From DATAAP01 sp041690495 (lineage in GTDB: Bacteria; Pseudomonadota; Alphaproteobacteria; CACIAM-22H2): DNA of 64,000 nucleotides. Below, in pieces: positions 53,093 through 61,647 of the stretch. The stretch is from assembly GCA_041690495.1 (NCBI GenBank), contig JAWLHE010000001.1, positions 434,001-498,000 on the forward strand, written 5' to 3'. The notes below the pieces were generated by a model that had not been told where the DNA came from, made no database searches, and saw only the letters and a list, made by a program, of their open reading frames with translations. Position 1 is the stretch's first letter, and each line of letters begins with the position of its first letter. A program made the position numbers and the translations under genes.

Positions 53093-53121
53093 CCGCCGTC
53101 CGGTCGGCCGGCCGTCCGCGC

Positions 53122-53133
53122 GGGGGGGGGGGG
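53122..53133. repeat. Homopolymeric G12 tract
   Basis: Twelve consecutive G in the gap between the convergent asd and LysE genes, 29 bp past the asd stop, followed by GGCGGAGCCGCC-like GC-rich sequence. Could vary in length or be a sequencing-prone site. Confidence 0.8.
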
Positions 53134-53172
53134 CGGAGCCGCCGGTCCCGGCATTCCCGGGACCGCGCATCC

Positions 53173-53799
53173 TCAGACCCAAAGGCGCACGACCTCGACC
53201 AGGACGACCGCTGCGAATGCCAGCATGATGATGCCGGTGACACGGTTCGCCCACATCAGACCGGTTTCGGTGAACCGGCCGTGAAACATCCCCGCGAGCC
53301 CGATTACCGTCAGCCACCAGGCCATTGCCCCGGCGAACACGCCGAGCAGCGCCGCCCAGTCGTCCGGCCCAATCACCTCGTCGGGATTGACTCCGAAGGC
53401 GGCGAAGATGCCGAAGAAAGACAGGATCGTGATCGGGTTGCTCAAGGTCAGGAAGAGGGTCGACGTGAAATCGCCGATCAGGCTGGTCGGGTCGCGCGCC
53501 GATACCAGCTTGGGCGGCCGCCGGAACAGCGAGCGGAAGCCGAGAATCGCCAGGAAGATGGCGCCGGCGAGAGCCAGCCAGAAGCGCTCCTCGATGACGA
53601 ATTGCATCACGAACGCGAGCCCGAAGATGGCGATCGCGCCAAGCAGCGTGTCGGCGACCGCTGCCCCGATTCCCGAGACGAGGCCAGCCATCCGGCCGTG
53701 CACGATCGTCCGCCGGACGCACATGATGTTGATTGGGCCGACCGGGGCCGCGATGACGAACCCGATGACGAGTCCCTTCAAGAACAACGTCAGCAGCAT
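53173..53799 (-). CDS. LysE family transporter
   Basis: 208 aa, six helices, with LKGLVIGFVIAAPVGPINIMCVRRTI at the N-terminus, the LysE signature, and LTLSNPITILSFFGIFAAFG in the middle. A second LysE-superfamily exporter in the window, clearly distinct from the RhtB-type gene at 6429. Substrate unknown. Confidence 0.9.
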   Translation of the reverse strand: MLLTLFLKGLVIGFVIAAPVGPINIMCVRRTIVHGRMAGLVSGIGAAVADTLLGAIAIFGLAFVMQFVIEERFWLALAGAIFLAILGFRSLFRRPPKLVSARDPTSLIGDFTSTLFLTLSNPITILSFFGIFAAFGVNPDEVIGPDDWAALLGVFAGAMAWWLTVIGLAGMFHGRFTETGLMWANRVTGIIMLAFAAVVLVEVVRLWV

Positions 53800-53917
53800 G
53801 CAGCGGGACCGGGACCTCGAAATTGCCGGATTGTTCGGAACGCGTGCGCTATCCGCACTCTTAACCCGGTGCCGGGCCGATTACAAACAACCCGCCGCCG
53901 GCATGGGCCGGAAAACA

Positions 53918-54772
53918 TCACCCGACGGGCATGGCCTCGAACAGGCGGCGCGGTTCGGCCAGCTCGTCCTGCGCGTCGATGAGCAGCATTTCCCGTGCTC
54001 CGCCGGACGCGCTGCGGGCGATCACGGCGTGGACCGCGGCGGTGGCGCCGACCAGGGCGTCGCGGAGGTCGCGCTTGCGCAGGTAGCGCCCGAGAAAGAG
54101 CGCAGAAAAGAGATCGCCGGCGCCGTGCGCAGGATGCGGCTGCGCCGGTGTCGTGACACGCCACGCTGCCGAGGCGCCGATGGCCAGCGTCGTGAGCGTG
54201 CCGGGCTCCATGTCGTCGGGAGCGAGGCCGGTGACGACGACGAGGCGGTCGCGGCCGGGGCCATCCGTGCGCAATGCCCGTCCCGCCGCGACCGCCTCGT
54301 CGAGTCGCCGGCAGGTTCGCCCTGTAAGGTATTCGAGCTCGAAGGCATTGGGCGTCAGTATGTCCGCTCGCGGCGCGAGCGCGCGCATGAACTCCGGGAT
54401 ACCGGGCTGGACGAAGATGCGGCCCTTGTCTCCGATGACGGGATCGAGCGCCCAGATGGCGTCGGGGTTGGCCGCCGAAATCCGCGCCCAGGCGTCGACG
54501 ATAACCGGGCCCTGATCGGAACCTCCCATATAGCCGGTGAGCAGCGCATCGACTTCGCCCAACCAGCATCCCGCCGCGAGGCCGTCGATCAATTCGGCAA
54601 GTTCGGCCGCGCTGCTGGCGCGGCCCCGGAAGCGGCCATGTCCGGGATGGTTGGAGAACCGGACGGTATCCACCGGCCACACTTCGTGCCCGAGCCGCTG
54701 GAGCGCGAAGACCGCGGCGCTGTTTCCGACATGGCCGTATGCGACCGACGACTGGATCGACAGAACGTTCAT
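53918..54772 (-). CDS. pdxY: Pyridoxal kinase
   Basis: 284 aa. Phosphorylates pyridoxal in the B6 salvage pathway. LSIQSSVAYGHVGNSAAVFALQRLG, GYMGGSDQGPVIVDAW, DPVIGDKGRIFVQPGI, TPNAFELEYLTG and the catalytic PAHGAGDLFSALFLG mark PdxY/PdxK ribokinase-fold enzymes. Divergent from the ion-channel gene. Confidence 0.95.
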   Translation of the reverse strand: MNVLSIQSSVAYGHVGNSAAVFALQRLGHEVWPVDTVRFSNHPGHGRFRGRASSAAELAELIDGLAAGCWLGEVDALLTGYMGGSDQGPVIVDAWARISAANPDAIWALDPVIGDKGRIFVQPGIPEFMRALAPRADILTPNAFELEYLTGRTCRRLDEAVAAGRALRTDGPGRDRLVVVTGLAPDDMEPGTLTTLAIGASAAWRVTTPAQPHPAHGAGDLFSALFLGRYLRKRDLRDALVGATAAVHAVIARSASGGAREMLLIDAQDELAEPRRLFEAMPVG

Positions 54773-54870
54773 CCGGGGACTGGTCTGTGCCGGGCGGCAC
54801 TTGCGAAAGTCACGGTCCTTTATTTAGAGAAGCGGCCGCGGAACGCCAAGCTGGAGAAATCGTCGGACAA

Positions 54871-55716
54871 ATGAGTGGAATGAATCTGCCGCAGCCGGGC
54901 TGGCGCGCCCGTCTCGCCATGATCGTCGAAAGCGAGCGGTTCCAGCACGCCATCACGGCCCTGATCGTCGTCAATGCCGTCACGCTCGGAGCCGAGACGT
55001 CCGACGCCATCATGGCGGGTTGGGGCGACCTTCTCGTTGCCCTCGACAGGGTCGTCCTCGCGGTCTTCGCCGTCGAGATTGCGGCGCGGATCGTGGCGCA
55101 TGGGCCGCGCTTTTTCCTGAATGGCTGGAACCTGTTCGACTTCTTCGTCGTCGGCGTCGCGCTCATGCCGTCGAGCGGCGCCCTGTCGGTTCTGCGCGCC
55201 TTGCGCATACTGCGCGCCTTCCGTCTGATCTCGGTGGTGCCGGCGATGCGCTCGATCATCGAGGCGCTGATCAAGTCGGTGCCCGGCCTGTCCTCGATCA
55301 TGCTGCTGCTGATGCTGGTATTCTACGTCTTCGCGGTCATGGCGACCCGCCTTTACGGCGACACCAACCCCGAGCAGTTCGGCACGCTCGGCGCGTCTAT
55401 GTTCTCGCTGTTCCAGGTGATGACCCTCGAGGGCTGGCCCGATATCGTCAAGGCGGTCATGGAGCGGCACGGCGGTGCGCTGTTCTTTTTCATTCCGTTC
55501 ATGATTCTCTCGACGTTCACGGTGCTCAATCTGTTCATTGCGCTGATCGTCGATTCGATGCAAAAGCTGCACAAGATCGAGATCGAGGCCGTGGACGCGG
55601 CGGAGAAGGCGACCGAGGCGGCGGATCGCGCCAGGATCGGTCGCGAGCTCGACGAACTGACCGCGGAGATCCGTTCCATGCGCGAGGCGGTCGAGCGCCT
55701 GCAGCGCACGCCTTGA
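54871..55716 (+). CDS. Bacterial voltage-gated cation channel (BacNav-like)
   Basis: 281 aa from ATG 54871 (an ATG at 54880 is possible). Six helices. S4 has arginines at every third position, R109, R112, R115, R118 in LRALRILRAFRL. The pore loop reads TLEGWPD at 185-191, where NaChBac-type sodium channels have TLESW. S6 (FTVLNLFIALIVDSMQ) runs into a C-terminal coiled coil (~240-281) that tetramerises such channels. The Gly after Glu187 is the residue linked to Ca selectivity in CavMr, as I recall, so calcium permeation is possible. Confidence 0.9.
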   Translation: MSGMNLPQPGWRARLAMIVESERFQHAITALIVVNAVTLGAETSDAIMAGWGDLLVALDRVVLAVFAVEIAARIVAHGPRFFLNGWNLFDFFVVGVALMPSSGALSVLRALRILRAFRLISVVPAMRSIIEALIKSVPGLSSIMLLLMLVFYVFAVMATRLYGDTNPEQFGTLGASMFSLFQVMTLEGWPDIVKAVMERHGGALFFFIPFMILSTFTVLNLFIALIVDSMQKLHKIEIEAVDAAEKATEAADRARIGRELDELTAEIRSMREAVERLQRTP

Positions 55717-55729
55717 ACAGGGGAAGAAC

Positions 55730-56623
55730 ATGCCCGAAGCACCGATCCGCCCGCGCCGCAGTGCGCTTTACGTGCCCGGTTCCAACCAGCGCGCGCTCGA
55801 CAAGGCTCATACCCTGGACGCGGACGTCCTGATCTTCGATTTCGAGGACGGCGTTGCGCCGGACCGCAAGACCGAGGCGCGCCAGCAGGTCACGGCGGCG
55901 CTGAAGACGGGCGGCTACCGGGCCGAGACGGTGATCCGCATCAACCATCCCGGCACCAGGCTTGGGGCGGCGGATCTCAAGGCCGCTGCCGTATCGGGCT
56001 GTGATGCGGTGCTGCTGCCGAAGGTCGAGACGGCGCAGGAAGTGCGCGACGCGGCGTTGCGGCTGGCCGCTGCGGGCGCGCCGCCAAGCACGGGAATCTG
56101 GTGCATGATAGAAACGCCGCTCGGCGTGCTGCACATCCAGGACATCGCGTTCTCGAGCCCGCATCTCCAGTGCCTTGTCATGGGCACGTCGGATCTCGCG
56201 AAGGATCTGCGCGCGCGGCACACGCCGGACCGCCTGCCGGTCCTGACTTCGCTGTCCCTCTGCGTCCTTGCCGCCCGTGCCGCGGGGCTGCCGATCCTCG
56301 ATGGCGTGCATCTCGATCTCGAGGACGAGCCGGGCTTCCTCGCATCGTGCAAGCAGGGTGCGGAACTCGGCTTCGACGGCAAGACCCTGATTCATCCCCG
56401 GACCATCGCCGGCGCCAACGCCGCTTTCGGACCGACCGAGGAGGAGATCGCGCTCGCCCGTCGCATCATCGAGGCGCATGCCGCGGCGCTGAAAAAGGGT
56501 CAGGGCGTGGCCGTGGTCGATGGCACGCTGGTCGAGCAGCTGCATGTCGAGAGCGCCCGGCGCACCTTGGCGCTCGCCGCCGCCATCGCGGCGCGCAGCG
56601 GACCTACGGGGCAGGATCGATGA
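55730..56623 (+). CDS. HpcH/HpaI aldolase, CoA-ester lyase (CitE/malyl-CoA lyase type)
   Basis: 297 aa, TIM barrel. RSALYVPGSNQRALDKAHTL, DVLIFDFEDGVAPDRKTEAR, VIRINHPGT, VLLPKVET, IWCMIETPLGVLH, LVMGTSDLAKDL and GFDGKTLIHPRTI carry the Mg ligands (Glu, Asp). Cleaves malyl-CoA- or citramalyl-CoA-like esters. It starts 13 bp after the channel gene, so probably co-transcribed; no metabolic link is evident. Confidence 0.88.
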   Translation: MPEAPIRPRRSALYVPGSNQRALDKAHTLDADVLIFDFEDGVAPDRKTEARQQVTAALKTGGYRAETVIRINHPGTRLGAADLKAAAVSGCDAVLLPKVETAQEVRDAALRLAAAGAPPSTGIWCMIETPLGVLHIQDIAFSSPHLQCLVMGTSDLAKDLRARHTPDRLPVLTSLSLCVLAARAAGLPILDGVHLDLEDEPGFLASCKQGAELGFDGKTLIHPRTIAGANAAFGPTEEEIALARRIIEAHAAALKKGQGVAVVDGTLVEQLHVESARRTLALAAAIAARSGPTGQDR

Positions 56624-56665
56624 TCTCCTAATAGGCGAACGAGCGCCGCCGATATACAAAATCTG

Positions 56666-56785
56666 GTTGCCCGGCGCGAATCCGCTGTGTTACGGATCGA
56701 ACCCGTCAGGTGTGCTGGACCGAGCCTTAGCAGGCATGACAAGCGGGCTTCCCGCCAGTGGAGCCCGGTGCGTCCGCCCGGGCGG
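56666..56785 (+). ncRNA. Candidate structured RNA, SRP-RNA-like hairpin
   Basis: After the CoA-lyase gene and before a strong terminator the sequence folds as one long hairpin. CCGCTG (56682-56687) pairs with CAGTGG (56756-56761) and GAACCCG (56699-56705) with CGGGCTTC (56744-56751, one bulge). Near the tip, GTCAGG (56705-56710) faces AGCAGG (56729-56734), the two conserved strands of the SRP RNA Ffh-binding loop. However, the CCGGAAGG tip of bacterial SRP RNA is absent; instead there is a different 18-nt segment. So it may be a divergent 4.5S RNA, another RNA, or simply a 3' UTR. Confidence 0.25.
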
Positions 56786-56806
56786 TGCGGTCGCGATGAC
56801 CTCTCG

Positions 56807-56842
56807 AAAGATGCCGGCGGCGTCCGCTGCCGGCATCTTTTT
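56807..56842 (+). terminator. Strong rho-independent terminator
   Basis: AAAGATGCCGGC (56807-56818), 10-nt loop, GCCGGCATCTTTTTT (56829-56843). It lies ~180 bp after the CoA-lyase stop, leaving an unusually long transcribed 3' region or a separate short RNA. Confidence 0.88.
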
Positions 56843-56869
56843 TGTCGCAGGCTGAAGTGAGCAGGACCG

Positions 56870-57085
56870 ATGATCCCGCCCATCTACTTTCTGATCGGAA
56901 CGCTGCCATGGCTGTTGGCGGCACGCTGTGCGGCGGCGTACTGGCAGACGATGGTCGATGCGCTCGCGACCGACGCAGGCGAATCCGCCGATGTCGTGCC
57001 GCTTGCGCCTCCCCCCGCGGTGCCGCGGCGCATGCCGACCGATCACCAGGCGGAACTGATCCGCCTCGTGCCGAAGAGCCGCTGA
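56870..57085 (+). CDS. Small membrane-anchored protein of unknown function
   Basis: 71 aa. N-terminal hydrophobic segment IPPIYFLIGTLPWLLAARCAAAY, then an acidic/Pro-rich stretch and a basic end (AELIRLVPKSR). Starts 27 bp after the terminator with GCAGGA before the ATG. Not recognised; one membrane anchor with a cytoplasmic tail is inferred. It could also be a chance frame. Confidence 0.45.
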   Translation: MIPPIYFLIGTLPWLLAARCAAAYWQTMVDALATDAGESADVVPLAPPPAVPRRMPTDHQAELIRLVPKSR

Positions 57086-57840
57086 AGGCCCGGTTCGGGC
57101 ACGACATCGCGCGCGGTGCCTGTATCGCCCCATCGTCGGCGAGCACAAGGTCGAGCGCCATCCGGACGGTACAGGTCGCGAGGGGCGGGTCGGCCAGTCA
57201 CGGCCGTCCGGGTCGCGGCGTCCGCGGCATCGTCGCCAGCGGCCGGCCAGGCGGGGCGCACAAAAAAAGAGGCGTCAGGCGCGCTGGACCGAGATCCGAC
57301 GCTTACGTGTCCGGGCGGGACACGGCCTGACGCCTCGGAGCGACGGGCGATAAGACCCGGCCGCTCCACGGCATCGCGACAGCTCGTGCATGCCTTCGCG
57401 AAACCCGAGGGGGCGGCTAGCCGTACCGCACCGTCGAACCTCGCGACCGCGGAACCGTGAGGTCCCGAGCCCGAGCGAGCCAAACTCGAAGCCACCTGCG
57501 CCACCCGTCCCGACCGGCCTGCAACCGACGGCTTGCGCCGTTGCGGTTGCAACCGAACGACCCGACCCGGAGCAGCATCCGGTGCTGCTCGACGGCGCCG
57601 GCCGGAGCGACCGCCCCCTCCTGGGGACCAGCCTGACCGCCCGGGCGCGGGCGTCGCGCGCGACTTGAGTCCTGCCTTCGCCCGCCACCGGTGCCTTCCG
57701 GGAAAGACGCCGCTGCCGGACCGACGACCTGCTCCCGAGGGCCGTGAAGCCTGAAGAAGCGTAGGTCATCCCGGAGGACCGCGCACCCGCATCATCCGCC
57801 ACCGTCCCCTTGCGGGGCCGGCGCCCTGGCCGAGGCTTGA
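57086..57840. other. Long GC-rich non-coding stretch
   Basis: About 750 bp with no credible protein; a leftward 175-codon frame (57275-57802) has no domain and a skewed Arg/Ser/Gly composition. It contains a strong leftward terminator-like structure at 57262-57336. If a transcript runs leftward into it, it would be a structured RNA several hundred nt long. I looked for RNase P, tmRNA and 6S signatures and did not find their conserved motifs. Confidence 0.5.
57262..57336 (-). terminator. Large leftward terminator-like hairpin with inner stem
   Basis: On the minus strand GAGGCGTCAGGC, then an inner hairpin CGTGTCC/GGACACG, then GCCTGACGCCTC followed by TTTTTTT. The outer stem is 12 perfect pairs (57325-57336 with 57269-57280). 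No protein gene ends nearby on this strand. Confidence 0.75.
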
Positions 57841-57951
57841 AGGCGGACTATGGCTGGTGCTGTCGTTCCTCCGTGCTATCGCGTGCCGTCAAAATTTTCG
57901 CAAAAAGCGCTGTACGCTCAAACAACAAAACCTCGCTGCAGGCAAATTTTC

Positions 57952-58012
57952 TGTTGATAAAACAGCGAGTTCCACACAATCCATCCGCCGCTTATCCCCG
58001 AAATTCTCCACA
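57952..58012. other. Cluster of DnaA-box-like sequences in AT-rich DNA
   Basis: Near-matches to TTATCCACA: TTATCAACA on the minus strand (57952-57960, one mismatch), TTATCCCCG (57992-58000, two mismatches) and TTCTCCACA (58004-58012, one mismatch), in an AT-rich island (57891-57990) unlike its surroundings. Could be a replication origin or a DnaA-controlled promoter. Not proven. Confidence 0.35.
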
Positions 58013-58094
58013 GCCATTGCTTCAAGTGCAATGCGCCGCGCGGCAACCCTCGCTGCTTCGAAGCAGATTTGCCGATCCCGGGGACCCGCCATGA

Positions 58095-58123
58095 TTGACG
58101 CAAGCGCGCGTGCGGTCTAAATC
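58095..58123 (+). promoter_or_regulatory. Sigma70-like promoter of sdhCDAB
   Basis: TTGACG (58095-58100), 17-nt spacer, TAAATC (58118-58123), ~68 bp upstream of the sdhC ATG. Confidence 0.6.
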
Positions 58124-58190
58124 ACCGGGACGCAGTTAAAACAGGCCGGTTCGCCAGAGTGACGGTCGGCCTTCTGAGGTACGAGCCTAA

Positions 58191-58613
58191 ATGTCGTCCG
58201 ACAGATCGGCCATGCGCGGGATCACAAACCGCCCGCTTTCCCCGCATCTTCAAGTCTACAAACCCCAGCTGACATCGGTGATGTCGATCACCCACCGCGC
58301 CACCGGCGTAGCGCTCGCCGTCGGCACGTTGCTGCTGGTGTGGTGGATCGCCGCCGCCGCGATCGGCCCGGATGCCTTCGCGCAAGTGCAGGCGTTCATG
58401 GGCTCGTGGTTCGGCCTGTTGCTGCTGTTCGGCTGGAGCGTTGCGCTGTTCTACCATCTCGGCAACGGCATCCGTCACCTGTTCTGGGACGCCGGCTACG
58501 GGTACAACATCGAAAACGCCTACCGCTCGGGCTGGGCGGTGGTCGCTGCGACCGCCGTGCTGACCGTGCTGGCGTGGATCGCCGGCCTTGTCGTGCTCGG
58601 AGGCCAGGGATGA
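58191..58613 (+). CDS. sdhC: Succinate dehydrogenase cytochrome b556 subunit
   Basis: 140 aa, three helices. NRPLSPHLQVYKPQLTSVMSITHRATG is the family signature near the quinone site; His in FYHLGNGIRHLFWD ligates heme b. Anchors SdhAB in the inner membrane and passes electrons to ubiquinone. Its stop overlaps sdhD (ATGA). Confidence 0.95.
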   Translation: MSSDRSAMRGITNRPLSPHLQVYKPQLTSVMSITHRATGVALAVGTLLLVWWIAAAAIGPDAFAQVQAFMGSWFGLLLLFGWSVALFYHLGNGIRHLFWDAGYGYNIENAYRSGWAVVAATAVLTVLAWIAGLVVLGGQG

Positions 58614-59002
58614 GAACCCGGAACAGCATTCGCACGGACCTCGCGCGCGTTCGCGGACTCGGCTCGGCGCAGTCCGGCACGCATGAGTGGTGGGTGCAGC
58701 GCGTGACGGCGGTCGCGCTCGTGCCGCTCGGCGTCTGGTTCGTTGCGTCAGTCATCTCCTTGGCCGGTGCCGATCATGCGACCGTCGTTGACTGGATGAG
58801 CATGCCGGTGACCGCCGTGCTGCTCGTTCTGCTGCTCGCCGTCACATTTCGCCACGCGCAGCTTGGGCTCCGGGTCGTGATAGAAGACTACGTCCATAAC
58901 GAGGCAGCCAAGATTGCCTCTCTGCTTGCGGTGAACGCGATTCTCGCCCTCCTGGCGGCGGGCTCGATCTTCGCCGTCCTGAATCTCGCGTTCCGAGGCT
59001 GA
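58610..59002 (+). CDS. sdhD: Succinate dehydrogenase membrane anchor subunit
   Basis: 130 aa, three helices. RGLGSAQSGTHEWWVQRVTAVALVPL is characteristic; the central FRHAQLGLRVVIEDYVHNE contains the second heme His and quinone-site residues. Ends one base before the sdhA ATG. Confidence 0.95.
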   Translation: MRTRNSIRTDLARVRGLGSAQSGTHEWWVQRVTAVALVPLGVWFVASVISLAGADHATVVDWMSMPVTAVLLVLLLAVTFRHAQLGLRVVIEDYVHNEAAKIASLLAVNAILALLAAGSIFAVLNLAFRG

Positions 59003-59003
59003 A

Positions 59004-60821
59004 ATGCCCGACAGCACGTCCGTTCCACATCGCGCCGCGCCGGCTTACGAAATCATCGATCACAGCTACGACGTGATCGTCGTCGGCGCCGGCGGCGCCG
59101 GCCTGCGCGCGACATTCGGCATGGCGATCAACGGCCTCAAGACGGCATGCATCTCCAAGATCTTCCCGACGCGCAGCCACACCGTCGCGGCGCAGGGCGG
59201 CATCTCCGCGGCACTCGGCAACATGGGGGCCGACGACTGGCGCTGGCACATGTACGACACGGTCAAGGGCTCTGACTGGCTCGGCGACCAGGACGCGATC
59301 GAGTACATGTGCAAGGAGGCGATCCCGGCGATCATCGAACTGGAGCACTACGGCGTGCCGTTCAGCCGCACGTCCGAGGGCAAGATCTATCAGCGGCCGT
59401 TCGGCGGCATGACGACCGAGTTCGGCAAGGGCATCGCGCACCGCACCTGTGCCGCCGCCGATCGCACCGGCCATGCAATCCTGCATACGCTCTATCAGCA
59501 GTCGCTCCGGCACAATGCCGAATTCTTCATCGAGTATTTCGCCCTCGACCTGATCATGGACGACGAGGGCACCTGCCGCGGCGTGATGGCGTGGAACCTG
59601 ACGGACGGCACGATCCACCGTTTCCGCGCGCACATGGTGGTTCTCGCCACCGGCGGCTACGGCCGCACGTATTTCTCGTGCACGTCGGCGCATACCTGCA
59701 CCGGCGACGGTAACGCGATGGTCCTGCGCGCCGGCCTGCCGCTGCAGGACATGGAATTCGTGCAGTTCCACCCGACCGGCATCTACGGCGCCGGCTGCCT
59801 GATCACCGAGGGCAGCCGCGGCGAGGGCGGCTATCTCACCAATTCTCAGGGCGAGCGCTTCATGGAGCGCTATGCGCCGTCGGCGAAGGACCTCGCCTCG
59901 CGCGACGTCGTCAGCCGCTCGATGACGATCGAGATTCGCGAAGGGCGCGGCTGCGGTCCCAACAAGGACCACATTCTTCTGCATCTCGAGCATCTCGGAG
60001 CCGACGTGCTGCACGAGCGGTTGCCCGGCATCTCCGAGACGGCGAAGATCTTCGCGAATGTCGACGTGACAAAGGAGCCGATCCCGGTCCTGCCGACGGT
60101 GCACTACAACATGGGCGGCATCCCGACGAACTACCGCGGCGAGGTCGTGACGCCGGTCGACGGCAATCCCGATACGGTTGTGCCGGGCCTGATGGCGATC
60201 GGCGAGGCGGCCTGCGTCTCCGTTCACGGCGCCAACCGACTCGGCTCCAACTCGCTGCTCGACCTCGTGGTGTTCGGACGCGCCGCCGCGAAGCGCGCGG
60301 CGGAGGTCGTGCGGCCCGGCGAGCCGCACAAGCCCCTGCCGGCCGATGCAGGCGATGCGGCGCTGGCGCGCTTCGACCGGCTGCGCCATGCCAAGGGCAA
60401 GCTGCCGACGGCGGCGCTCCGCCTCGAGATGCAGAAGATCATGCAGAACAACTGCGCCGTCTTCCGCACCAGGGAGGTTCTGGCCGAGGGCGCGAGGCTC
60501 CTCGACGAGACCCGCGCCAAGAGCGTCGATATCGGCGTCACGGACCGCTCGCTGATCTGGAATTCGGATCTGGTCGAGACGCTCGAATACGAGAATCTGA
60601 TCGCCCAGGCGGTGGTCACCATCAATTCCGCCGTCAACCGCGAGGAGAGCCGCGGCGCGCACGCGCGCGAGGATTTCCCCAAGCGCGACGACGACAAGTG
60701 GCTGAAGCACACGGTGGCGTGGCTCAGGAACGGCAAGGTCGAGATCGATTATCGCCCGGTGCACCTGAACCCGCTGACCAACGAAGTGCAGAGCTTCCCG
60801 CCCAAGGCGCGCGTCTACTGA
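59004..60821 (+). CDS. sdhA: Succinate dehydrogenase flavoprotein subunit
   Basis: 605 aa. FAD-binding GAGGAGLRATFGMAINGL, covalent-FAD His in FPTRSHTVAAQGGISAALGN, substrate residues in QFHPTGIYGAGCLITEGSRG and HGANRLGSNSLLDLVVFG. TCA cycle and respiratory complex II; oxidises succinate to fumarate. Very highly conserved and full length. Confidence 0.98.
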   Translation: MPDSTSVPHRAAPAYEIIDHSYDVIVVGAGGAGLRATFGMAINGLKTACISKIFPTRSHTVAAQGGISAALGNMGADDWRWHMYDTVKGSDWLGDQDAIEYMCKEAIPAIIELEHYGVPFSRTSEGKIYQRPFGGMTTEFGKGIAHRTCAAADRTGHAILHTLYQQSLRHNAEFFIEYFALDLIMDDEGTCRGVMAWNLTDGTIHRFRAHMVVLATGGYGRTYFSCTSAHTCTGDGNAMVLRAGLPLQDMEFVQFHPTGIYGAGCLITEGSRGEGGYLTNSQGERFMERYAPSAKDLASRDVVSRSMTIEIREGRGCGPNKDHILLHLEHLGADVLHERLPGISETAKIFANVDVTKEPIPVLPTVHYNMGGIPTNYRGEVVTPVDGNPDTVVPGLMAIGEAACVSVHGANRLGSNSLLDLVVFGRAAAKRAAEVVRPGEPHKPLPADAGDAALARFDRLRHAKGKLPTAALRLEMQKIMQNNCAVFRTREVLAEGARLLDETRAKSVDIGVTDRSLIWNSDLVETLEYENLIAQAVVTINSAVNREESRGAHAREDFPKRDDDKWLKHTVAWLRNGKVEIDYRPVHLNPLTNEVQSFPPKARVY

Positions 60822-60830
60822 GTACGACAC

Positions 60831-61610
60831 ATGGCCGAATTCACACTGCCAGCCAATTCGAAGGTGACGCCGGGCAAGACCTGGTCTGCGGACGCGGGTG
60901 CGACACGCGTCCGCGAATTCAAGATTTACCGCTGGGATCCGGAGTCGGGCGCCAATCCGCGGCTCGACACCTACCGGATCGATCTCGACAAGTGCGGGCC
61001 GATGGTTCTCGACGCCCTCATCAAGATCAAGAACGAGATCGACCCGACGCTGACCTTCCGCAGGTCCTGCCGCGAGGGTGTGTGCGGCTCGTGCGCGATG
61101 AACATCGACGGGACCAACACGCTCGCCTGCACCAAGGCGATCGAGGACTGCAGCAGCGGAGAGGTGAAGGTCTACCCGCTGCCGCACATGCAGGTGGTCA
61201 AGGACCTCGTGCCGGATCTGAGCCAGGCGTTCGCCCAGCTCCGCCTCATCGAGCCCTGGCTCAAGACCGATACGCCGCCGCCCGATCGCGAACGGCTGCA
61301 GACGCCGCAAGATCGTGCACGCCTCGACGGCATGTGGGAATGCATTCTGTGCTTCTGCTGCACCACGGCTTGCCCGAGCTACTGGTGGAATGGCGACCGT
61401 TATCTCGGTCCGGCCGTGCTGCTTCAGGCCTATCGCTGGATCGCGGACACGCGCGACGAGGCGACCGGCGACCGCCTCGACGCGCTCGAGGACCCGTTCC
61501 GCCTCTATCGCTGCCACACCATCATGAACTGCACGAAGACCTGTCCGAAGGGGCTCAACCCCGCCAAGGCGATCGGCGAGATCAAGAAGCTGATGGTCGC
61601 GCGGCGATAA
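60831..61610 (+). CDS. sdhB: Succinate dehydrogenase iron-sulfur subunit
   Basis: 259 aa. Three cluster motifs: 2Fe-2S SCREGVCGSCAMNIDGTNTLAC; 4Fe-4S CILCFCCTTACPSYWW; 3Fe-4S CHTIMNCTKTCPKGLNP. Carries electrons from SdhA to SdhCD. Starts 9 bp after sdhA. Confidence 0.98.
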   Translation: MAEFTLPANSKVTPGKTWSADAGATRVREFKIYRWDPESGANPRLDTYRIDLDKCGPMVLDALIKIKNEIDPTLTFRRSCREGVCGSCAMNIDGTNTLACTKAIEDCSSGEVKVYPLPHMQVVKDLVPDLSQAFAQLRLIEPWLKTDTPPPDRERLQTPQDRARLDGMWECILCFCCTTACPSYWWNGDRYLGPAVLLQAYRWIADTRDEATGDRLDALEDPFRLYRCHTIMNCTKTCPKGLNPAKAIGEIKKLMVARR

Positions 61611-61647
61611 GGGCGATCGACGCCGCTTGTCCCCAACAGAGGTGACC

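Noticed and set aside
56680..56730. tRNA suggested by GGGTTCGATCC on the minus strand
   Set aside because: No acceptor or anticodon stem can be formed around the T-loop-like sequence.
57275..57802. 175-codon leftward frame in the non-coding gap
   Set aside because: Arg/Ser/Gly-biased sequence with no domain, and it runs into the terminator-like hairpin at its 3' end.
57086..57840. RNase P RNA, tmRNA or 6S RNA
   Set aside because: The conserved GAGGAAAGTCC of RNase P RNA and any tag-like reading frame of tmRNA are absent on both strands; 6S cannot be judged by eye.
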